DNA of 51,691 bases from NCBI GenBank assembly GCA_018268465.1, contig JAFDWN010000065.1, forward strand, positions 1-51,691. Direction: 5' to 3'. Position numbers and translations under genes: made by a program. Origin of the DNA: Actinomycetota bacterium. GTDB lineage: Bacteria; Actinomycetota; Actinomycetes; Mycobacteriales; Mycobacteriaceae. Every line of letters starts with the position of its first letter. Position 1 is the first letter of the stretch. The notes beneath the pieces are model-generated. The model did no database searches, was not told the origin of the DNA, and saw nothing but the letters and a program-made list of their open reading frames with translations. Below are positions 44,711 through 51,691 of this stretch, in pieces.

Positions 44711-46507
44711 CTAATCCCCGGTCGCGGTCTGCGTCGGCGAGTGCAGGCGCTCCAGGGTTTTGCCGTTGCCAAGGTACATGTGCACACCGCACGGCAGGCA
44801 TGGGTCGAAGCTGCGCACCGTGCGCATGATGTCGATGCCCTTGAAGTTCTCCCTGTTGTTCTCCTCGAAGATCGGCTGACCCTGCACGGCGTCCTCGTAG
44901 GGGCCGGGTGTGCCGTAGCTGTCCCGCGGATTGGCATTCCACGGAGTCGGCGGGTACGGATGGTAGTTGGCGATCTTGCCGTCGCGGATCACCATGTGGT
45001 GGCTCAGCACACCGCGCACCGCCTCGGTGAACCCGCATCCGATCCCTTCGTCGGGAACCTCGAACTTCTCCCACGTCCTGGTACGGCCGGCACGGATCTC
45101 GGCCAGCGCCTTCTCCGCGAAATGCAATGCGCAGGCAGCCGAATACGCCTGGAAGTAGGTCCGGGCCCGGTTACGTTCGATGGTGTTGCTGCCGTACTGC
45201 GGAATCTTCCACTCGAATTCGACCGGACCCTTGAGCGCGGTCTTCGGCAGGTTGATCTGCACGCTGTGGCCGGTCGCCTTCACGTAGCCCACATCGACCA
45301 GGCCGGCCAGTGCGGTCACCCACAATCGGGCGAGCGGTCCGCCCCCGGTGTCCAGTGCGAGATGGTCGGTGCCGTCGAACCAGCGCGGCGCCATCACCCA
45401 GCTGTACTTGTCGTCGAAGTCGCGCTTCTGCGGCCGCGGGTTGGTGTGTTGGTTCCACGGATGCCTGCGGTCCACAGGGTTGCCGAGCGGGTCTGTTCTG
45501 ACGAACATCTCCTGATCGGTCCAGTCGTCATAGTAACTGTGGCCCAATAGGATCCGGATGCCGAGATTGATGTCGACCAGCGAGTGGGTGATCAGTTTGC
45601 CGTCCACCACGATCCCCGGGGTGACGAACATGGCGTTGCCCCATCGCTCCATGTCCCGGTAGGTGAAGTTGCACACCTGCGGGTCCTGGAACGAACCCCA
45701 GCAGCCCAGCAGGGTGCGGCGCAGCCCGACCTGGTCGTAGCCCGGCAGCGCCTCGTAGAAGAAGTCGAACAGATCGTCGTGCATGGGCACGACCTTCTTC
45801 ATGAACTCGACATAGCGCATCAGCCGGGTCATGTAGTCCGTCATGAGCTGGATCGTTGCGGTGGTTCCGATTCCGCCGGGATACAGCGTCGACGGATGCA
45901 CATGCCTGCCCTCCATCAGGCAGAACATCTCCCGCGTCCACCGGCTGACTTGCAGTGCCTCTCGGTAGAACTCGCCGGTGAACGGGTTGAGCGCGCGCAT
46001 GATGTCGGCGATCGTGCGGTATCCGTGCGCATCGGCATGGGCGGCCTGGGTGTTCTCGGCCTTGGCGAGTACACCCGGATTGGTCTCGGAGACCATCTTC
46101 TCGCAGTAGTCCACACCGACCAGGTTCTCCTGGAAGATGTTGTGGTCGAACATGTATTCCGCGGCCTCGCCGAGGTTGATCAGCCATTCACCGAGGTGTG
46201 GCGGTTTCACGCCGTACGCCATGTTCTGGCAGTAGCACGAACAGGTGGCGTGGTTGTCGCCGCAGATGCCGCAGATCCTGCTCGTGATGAAATGCGCGTC
46301 GCGAGGGTCCTTGCCCTTCATGAAGATCGAATAGCCGCGGAAGATCGACGACGTGCTGTGGCACTCGACGACCTCCTTGTTCTCGAAGTCGATCTTTGTG
46401 TAGATGCCGAGGCTGCCGACGATCCGGGTGATCGGATCCCACGCCATCTCGACGAGCTGGCCGGGTTCGCGCTTCACGTGTGACGGTTCGGGGATGATGG
46501 TTGTCAT
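44711..46507 (-). CDS. hhyL: [NiFe] hydrogenase large subunit, group 1h
   Basis: 598-residue catalytic subunit that oxidises H2 at the Ni-Fe site. L1 motif R-I-C79-G-I-C82-G-D-N-H-A-T and L2 motif D-P-C570-L-P-C573-G-V-H576 supply the four metal-binding cysteines. Twenty-two residues after His576 form the extension expected to be removed by the protease. G-D-N-H-A-T-C-S-C-Y-C-Q-N is characteristic of the actinobacterial high-affinity clade. ATG 46507 (M-T-T-I-I-P-E-P) has AGGGA about 10 nt upstream; an in-frame start at 46546 is less likely. Confidence 0.96.
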   Translation of the reverse strand: MTTIIPEPSHVKREPGQLVEMAWDPITRIVGSLGIYTKIDFENKEVVECHSTSSIFRGYSIFMKGKDPRDAHFITSRICGICGDNHATCSCYCQNMAYGVKPPHLGEWLINLGEAAEYMFDHNIFQENLVGVDYCEKMVSETNPGVLAKAENTQAAHADAHGYRTIADIMRALNPFTGEFYREALQVSRWTREMFCLMEGRHVHPSTLYPGGIGTTATIQLMTDYMTRLMRYVEFMKKVVPMHDDLFDFFYEALPGYDQVGLRRTLLGCWGSFQDPQVCNFTYRDMERWGNAMFVTPGIVVDGKLITHSLVDINLGIRILLGHSYYDDWTDQEMFVRTDPLGNPVDRRHPWNQHTNPRPQKRDFDDKYSWVMAPRWFDGTDHLALDTGGGPLARLWVTALAGLVDVGYVKATGHSVQINLPKTALKGPVEFEWKIPQYGSNTIERNRARTYFQAYSAACALHFAEKALAEIRAGRTRTWEKFEVPDEGIGCGFTEAVRGVLSHHMVIRDGKIANYHPYPPTPWNANPRDSYGTPGPYEDAVQGQPIFEENNRENFKGIDIMRTVRSFDPCLPCGVHMYLGNGKTLERLHSPTQTATGD

Positions 46508-46598
46508 CGAACGTATTCCCTTTTCCTGTAATGCGCTGTGCTGCAACGATCACCGACACAGCGGCGTCGGCTGCAGGCAGGAAGGAGGGGACCCGCAC

Positions 46599-47654
46599 CT
46601 ACCAGGTGCGAGTCGCTCCGGTTTCCAGTGTCGTGCCGCGGTGGCGCCACCTGGGCTCTTTGTCGACCGTTCGGCCCGTGACATGCCGCAGGCTGCGGAT
46701 CACCGATCCGTACAGGCCCGATGCCGCGGTCGAGACCTTGCCGCCGGGTGGTTCGTCCATGAACGGCATGAACTTGTCCGGGAATCCGGGCATCGTGCAA
46801 CCGATGCAGATACCGCCGACGTTCGGGCACCCCCCGATGCCGTTGATCCAGCCTCGCTTGGGCACGTTGCACTTGACCACCGGACCCCAGCAGCCAAGTT
46901 TCACAATGCATTTCGGCGAGCCGTACTCCGTCGCAAAGTCACCCTGCTCGTAGTAACCGGCCCGATCGCAACCTTCGTGGACGGTGTTGCCGAACAGCCA
47001 CTTCGGTCGCAGCGCCTCGTCGAGAGGGATCATCGGCGCCTGGTCGGTGGCCATGTAGAGCAGGTAGGTCAGGGTTTCGGAGAGGTTGTCGGGCTGGATC
47101 GGGCAACCGGGCACGCAGACGATCGGGATGCCCGCCTTGCTCTTCCATTCCCATCCCAGGTAGTCGGGAACACCCATCGCACCGGTGGGGTTGCCCGCCA
47201 TCGCGTGAATACCGCCGTAGGTGGCGCAGGTGCCCACCGCTACTACCGCAGTTGCCTTGGGCGCCAGGCGATCCAGCCATTCGCTGGTCGTCATCGGCTG
47301 GTCGGTCGCGGGGTTGTTGCCGAACCCGCACCAATACCCTTCGTTCTTGATCTGTTCGTTCGGGATGGATCCCTCGACGACCAGGACGAACGGTTCCAGT
47401 TCACCGCGCTCGGCTTTGAAGAACCATGAGAGGAAGTCGTCGGCGCCCCCGCTCGGGCCGCATTCGAAGTCGATCAGGGGCCAATGGACGGCGATCTTGG
47501 GCAGACCGGGAAGGGCGCCGAGCGCGATCTCCTCGATGCTGGGTTGTGTGGCGGCAGTCAACGCCACGGAATCGCCGTCGCAACTCAATCCGGCATTGAT
47601 CCAGAGAACGTGGATCAGCGCCTGTTCTGCTTTGACTGCTGCCTCGCTCGGCAT
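46599..47654 (-). CDS. hhyS: [NiFe] hydrogenase small subunit, group 1h
   Basis: 351 residues carrying three Fe-S clusters from the active site to the surface. At the proximal cluster the usual C-x-G-C reads C25-D-G-D28: the second cysteine is replaced by aspartate, a hallmark of the oxygen-tolerant group 1h enzymes. Other ligands: V-G-T-C-A-T-Y-G-G, P-G-C-P, then medial/distal H-E-G-C-D-R-A-G-Y-Y, C-W-G-P-V-V-K-C-N and C-P-N-V-G-G-I-C-I-G-C. No twin-arginine signal is present, so the enzyme faces the cytoplasm or is attached by another protein. Confidence 0.96.
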   Translation of the reverse strand: MPSEAAVKAEQALIHVLWINAGLSCDGDSVALTAATQPSIEEIALGALPGLPKIAVHWPLIDFECGPSGGADDFLSWFFKAERGELEPFVLVVEGSIPNEQIKNEGYWCGFGNNPATDQPMTTSEWLDRLAPKATAVVAVGTCATYGGIHAMAGNPTGAMGVPDYLGWEWKSKAGIPIVCVPGCPIQPDNLSETLTYLLYMATDQAPMIPLDEALRPKWLFGNTVHEGCDRAGYYEQGDFATEYGSPKCIVKLGCWGPVVKCNVPKRGWINGIGGCPNVGGICIGCTMPGFPDKFMPFMDEPPGGKVSTAASGLYGSVIRSLRHVTGRTVDKEPRWRHRGTTLETGATRTW

Positions 47655-47743
47655 ATGTCACAGCTTTCCGGGGTCCGGGCTGAGAACCCCTGCGGCACAG
47701 GAGTCGACCTTCGGCCCAGCTTGCGTGCCGTCAACCTTTGGGT

Positions 47744-48550
47744 TTACTCCCGTGCGATTGTCTTGTCAACGGATCGTTGTGGCATCAGGCTATTTGCGCG
47801 AACGTCAATCCAAGAGTGCCACGCGTCGAGGCCGTCGCCCCGCGTCGCCGATACTGGCAAAATCTCGACACCCGGGTTCACTGACCTGGCATGACGCGTC
47901 ATCAGGTCAAGATCAAAGTCGACGTAGGGCAGGAGGTCGACTTTGTTGACGATCACGAGTCCGGCTGCAGCAAACATGTGAGGGTACTTCAGCGGTTTGT
48001 CGGCACCCTCGGTCACCGAGATCACCACCACTTTGCTGCGCTCGCCGAGATCGAACAGCGCCGGGCACACCAGGTTGCCCACGTTCTCGATGAACAGCAG
48101 CGAGCCGGGCTCCGGCGCCAAGGCATCGAGCGCGCGCCGCACCATCGCGGCGTCGAGGTGGCACCCCGCGCCGGTGTTGACCTGGACCGCACGGGCTCCC
48201 GCGGCGCGGATCCGGTCGGCGTCGAGCAACGTCTCCTGGTCGCCTTCGATCACCGCGACCGGGCGGTCGCCACCCAGCTCGCGGACGGTCCGTTCCAGCA
48301 GCGTCGTCTTACCCGCCCCGGGTGAGCTGGTGAGGTTGAGGGCCAAGATGGCGTTGTCGGCGAACCACCGGCGGTTCTCCCCGGCCAGTGCGTCGTTCTT
48401 GTCCAGAACCCGCTGCTCGAGCGAGACGGTGCGGGTGCCGTGTTCATGCGGATGGTCGTGGTCGTGGTGGGGGTCGTGGTCGTGGTGGGGGGTGTGGCCG
48501 GCCAGTGTGATGACCGTGCCGTCGGCGCCGCACCCACAGGTTGCACACAT
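47744..48550 (-). CDS. hypB: Nickel-insertion GTPase HypB
   Basis: 268 residues. N-terminal M-C-A-T-C-G-C-G (nickel-binding C-x2-C-G-C type), then a histidine-rich tract (about 21-37, ten His) for nickel storage, then the G domain with S-S-P-G-A-G-K-T-T (about 74-82), E-G-D-Q (about 102-105), C-H-L-D and N-K-V-D. Delivers Ni with HypA. ATG 48550 follows hypA by 2 nt; the longer frame upstream is out of phase with hypA and rejected. 89 nt separate it from hhyS, the widest gap in the operon after hypA. Confidence 0.96.
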   Translation of the reverse strand: MCATCGCGADGTVITLAGHTPHHDHDPHHDHDHPHEHGTRTVSLEQRVLDKNDALAGENRRWFADNAILALNLTSSPGAGKTTLLERTVRELGGDRPVAVIEGDQETLLDADRIRAAGARAVQVNTGAGCHLDAAMVRRALDALAPEPGSLLFIENVGNLVCPALFDLGERSKVVVISVTEGADKPLKYPHMFAAAGLVIVNKVDLLPYVDFDLDLMTRHARSVNPGVEILPVSATRGDGLDAWHSWIDVRANSLMPQRSVDKTIARE

Positions 48551-48552
48551 GG

Positions 48553-48882
48553 TCAGCTCACTTCCATCGACATGATGCGGAGGTCGTTTCCGGACAGCAC
48601 CTGGACATCGGCACTTCCGCAGGGGCACAACAGAATAAGGTCGGGTAACGCGATGTCGGAACCGCAGGAGCGGCAGCGTCCACGCCCCGGGCGGACATCG
48701 AGGTCGAGCCGGGCGCCGGCGGCCACCGTGCCCTCGGTGGCCAGCTCGAAGCAGAAGAGCATCGAGTCGGGGACGACGGCGCACAGGGCCCCGACCTCGA
48801 GCCTGACGCTGTGCACGCGGCGACCGGCGGCGTGCTCGCACACCGCGTCGACAAGACTTTGCGTCAGCGCCATCTCGTGCAT
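48553..48882 (-). CDS. hypA: Nickel chaperone HypA
   Basis: 109 residues. Begins M-H-E-M-A-L-T with the nickel-binding His2; zinc site C-R-S-C-G...C-P-C-G. GGGAAAG lies 4-10 nt upstream of ATG 48882, so this start is preferred over one at 48897 that would bury His2. First gene of the hydrogenase operon. Confidence 0.95.
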   Translation of the reverse strand: MHEMALTQSLVDAVCEHAAGRRVHSVRLEVGALCAVVPDSMLFCFELATEGTVAAGARLDLDVRPGRGRCRSCGSDIALPDLILLCPCGSADVQVLSGNDLRIMSMEVS

Positions 48883-48934
48883 GTCTTTCCCCACCATAGG
48901 CGCGGTACACGACGTGTGGTGAGCAGACGTGAAA

Positions 48935-49867
48935 TCACCCGGGCACGCTGGTGGGCGGGGGAGTCGGCGTCTGCTCGCGGGCGGGGCCGAGCACCCGCCG
49001 GAGGAACGCGACCTGATCTGCCTTGACCTGCGGGTCGTGGTAGATCTCGAAGTGGCCGAAGGGGTAGCGCCGCAGGTCTCCGCGCGGCGCGTGTTCGGCG
49101 GTCCTGACCGCGGGTGCCACGGGGGTCGTCATATCCGCGTCGCATACGCACACCAGCAGCGGCATGGTGAGGTCACGCGCCCTGCGTATCGGCCGGTAGA
49201 AGGCGAAGTGCACCATCAAACGTGCGGTGATCTCGTTGCGCCACAACGAGTTCTGGCCGAGTATCGCCTCAAGTCCCGGTTTGGCGTCGGGTGCGGTCAT
49301 GGCGGCAACGGTGCCCGGGTCGCCGACCGCGGGCACCATGATCGGGCGCCGTCCCCGCCAGGCCCCGAGCTGATCGCGCAGTCCTGCCAGGGTCATCTGC
49401 GCGGCGGTCCTGGCCGGGATGTAGCCGAGGGTGGGTAGTGCGTCGGTGAACGGAGCCTGCGCGATCACCGCCGCGATGCGGGGGTCGTCGGCCGCGACGG
49501 TCAGGACGTGACCGCCGCTGAACGACGACCCCCACAGTACGACGCGGTCTGGGTCGACCCCGTCTAGGCGGCGGGCCCACTGCACCACGGACCGGTAGTC
49601 CTCCAGCTGGCGGGTGATGTCCAGCAGTTGTCGGGGTTCGCCCGTCGACGCGCCGAAGTGCCGGTAGTCGAAGACGACGACGATGAACCCGGCTTCGCGG
49701 AACACGTCGGCGTAGCCGGGCAGCGCGTCGTCGCGGGTTCCGGAGAAGCCGTGCGCCATCACCACGCACGGCGCCGCCCGGCCGGCGGATTCTGGCCGGT
49801 ACAGGTAGGCGGCCAGCTGCTCGCCGTGTGAGGGGATGCGGATGTCGTCGCGGCGCCGTTCACCCAT
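48935..49867 (-). CDS. Alpha/beta hydrolase
   Basis: 310 residues. Oxyanion region A-H-G-F-S-G-T-R (38-45), nucleophile elbow G-S-S115-F-S-G-G, acid in C-D-A-D-M and a late G-H-F-E-I-Y-H with catalytic His. This pattern resembles dipeptidyl-peptidase/YcjY-type hydrolases acting on acylated or xenobiotic substrates. The Pro-rich tail (T-P-T-P-P-P-T-S-V-P-G) is disordered. Same strand as and 52 nt ahead of hypA; it could be co-transcribed, but has no known link to hydrogenase. Confidence 0.88.
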   Translation of the reverse strand: MGERRRDDIRIPSHGEQLAAYLYRPESAGRAAPCVVMAHGFSGTRDDALPGYADVFREAGFIVVVFDYRHFGASTGEPRQLLDITRQLEDYRSVVQWARRLDGVDPDRVVLWGSSFSGGHVLTVAADDPRIAAVIAQAPFTDALPTLGYIPARTAAQMTLAGLRDQLGAWRGRRPIMVPAVGDPGTVAAMTAPDAKPGLEAILGQNSLWRNEITARLMVHFAFYRPIRRARDLTMPLLVCVCDADMTTPVAPAVRTAEHAPRGDLRRYPFGHFEIYHDPQVKADQVAFLRRVLGPAREQTPTPPPTSVPG

Positions 49868-49919
49868 GCATCCGCACGCTACGCGCGCAGCTGAGCACCC
49901 ACCGGCGTGTCAACTTGAA

Positions 49920-49935
49920 TCGAACAGGTGTTCGT
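49920..49935. promoter_or_regulatory. LexA SOS box upstream of recA
   Basis: TCGAACAGGTGTTCGT differs at one base from the mycobacterial SOS consensus TCGAAC-N4-GTTCGA. It lies 135 nt before recA and 53 nt before the divergent hydrolase ATG. Confidence 0.88.
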
Positions 49936-49989
49936 CTACTGTGGGCAGTGTTCGACGGCTAGATGCTGGCCTGTGCAGCGACGGGAGAT

Positions 49990-50012
49990 TTGTCGGTGGC
50001 GGCCTCTAGCGT
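49990..50012 (+). promoter_or_regulatory. LexA-independent DNA-damage promoter (RecA-NDp type)
   Basis: TTGTCGGTG (49990-49998), eight bases, then TAGCGT (50007-50012) matches the TTGTCRGTG-N8-TANNNT motif known for LexA/RecA-independent damage genes, which respond to PafBC in mycobacteria. Correctly placed about 58 nt upstream of recA. Confidence 0.9.
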
Positions 50013-50069
50013 CACGGCTAACTGATCGGCACCGATCAACGAACATCCACGAGGACGGAGACCCAACTC

Positions 50070-51110
<1,041 letters not shown>

Positions 51111-51648
51111 GTCGTCCGGCGACGAGCAGGCGCCGCCCGACAAACGCGAGGAGCAGGCGAAGGCAGTGTGCCTGCGCCTGCTCACCGCGAGGGCGAGAAC
51201 ACGTGCCGAACTCGAAGAACAGCTCGCCAAGCGGGGCTACACCGACGAGGTGAGCAGCCGGGTCCTTGACCGGCTGGCCAATGTCGGTTTGGTCGACGAC
51301 AGCGATTTCGCCGAACAGTGGGTGCGGTCTCGCCGGATGTATGCGGGAAAGGGCAAGCGGGCACTGGCCGCAGAGCTGCGTACCAAGGGTGTCGACGATG
51401 GTGTGATCAACGCGGCCCTGAGCGGGATCGATGCCGGGGCCGAACGCACCCGCGCCGAACAACTGGTGCAGAGCAAGCTGCGTCGCGAGAGCCTCGGCGA
51501 CGGCGATGACGCCAGGGTGACGCGCCGACTGGTCGGCATGTTGGCGCGGCGCGGGTACGGCCAGTCGATGGCCTTGGACGTAGTGACCGTCGAACTGGCG
51601 GCCGAAAGGGAACGCCGCCGGGTCTGAGTGTCGAGCCCGCGTCCGGCG

Positions 51649-51691
51649 TCAGCCGACCTTGGCGCCTGGGGCGCCTTCCTGTTCGATGGCT
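51649..51691 (-). CDS. C-terminus of a minus-strand gene (partial)
   Basis: The last 13 codons read A-I-E-Q-E-G-A-P-G-A-K-V-G then TGA (51649-51651), convergent with recX. In related actinobacteria a glutamate ABC transporter (gluABCD) follows recX on this strand, so this may be the end of its permease. Too short to identify from sequence alone. Confidence 0.45.
   Translation of the reverse strand, partial: AIEQEGAPGAKVG

Overview
The window is high-GC actinobacterial DNA. Its backbone gene order is that of a Mycobacterium/Mycolicibacterium chromosome between dapB and recA-recX (the M. tuberculosis Rv2773c to Rv2736c neighbourhood, read in reverse). The presence of a group 1h [NiFe] hydrogenase operon just upstream of recA, an intein-free recA, and both thyA and thyX points to a rapidly growing species of the M. 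smegmatis type. This placement is inferred from gene content and order; no database search was run.

Layout. 1-1.5 kb: dapB, a small membrane protein, and the first half of a flavodoxin-like gene. 1.49-9.74 kb: an integrated element of about 8.2 kb that splits this gene. It is bounded by the 6-bp core AAACAC, and its two outer flanks join into a near-perfect palindrome, as expected for the attP of a large serine integrase. It carries an intact diverged copy of the gene it breaks, an MmeI-like type IIL restriction-modification enzyme, a nucleotidyltransferase-like gene (DUF6932-like) coupled to an unrecognised 339-residue partner, a terminase fragment without its ATPase domain, an excisionase-like HTH protein and the integrase. 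9.7-13 kb: the other half of the broken gene, an F420-dependent DDN-like oxidoreductase, a membrane protein, a CoA-ester lyase and a dienelactone hydrolase. 13-15.6 kb: thyA-dfrA and a YcaQ-like glycosylase, all overlapping by ATGA. 15.6-22.1 kb: an APC permease, a proline-iminopeptidase-like hydrolase and a FadR-type regulator; a deaminase; and a TetR/flavin-monooxygenase pair behind two abutting palindromic operators. 22.1-25.6 kb: thyX-dapA-rnj. 25.9-26.6 kb: a decayed SDR gene and its ABM monooxygenase partner. 26.7-31.1 kb: ftsK, argA, pgsA and a cinA-like gene. 31.1-33.3 kb: the clgR-pspA-pspM envelope-stress operon. 33.3-35.2 kb: DUF5313, a glycosyltransferase and DUF3046.

35.26-48.88 kb is one tightly packed minus-strand operon for a high-affinity (group 1h, Hhy) [NiFe] hydrogenase: hypA-hypB-hhyS-hhyL-hhyE-(three uncharacterised proteins)-(39-residue membrane peptide)-maturation protease-hypC-hypF-hypC-hypD-hypE. 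Most junctions overlap by 1-13 nt. It encodes the structural enzyme, a putative electron-relay Fe-S protein and the full nickel and CN/CO ligand assembly line. The region ends with an alpha/beta hydrolase and recA-recX. recA has both a LexA-type SOS box and an exact match to the LexA-independent RecA-NDp promoter motif. The last 43 bases hold the C-terminus of a minus-strand gene.

The most notable find is the design of the mobile element. It inserts inside a coding gene, but places its own intact replacement directly behind the broken half, with start codon overlapping stop (TAGTG). The replacement lacks the AAACAC core, so it should not itself be a target. No tRNA, rRNA or CRISPR array was seen.
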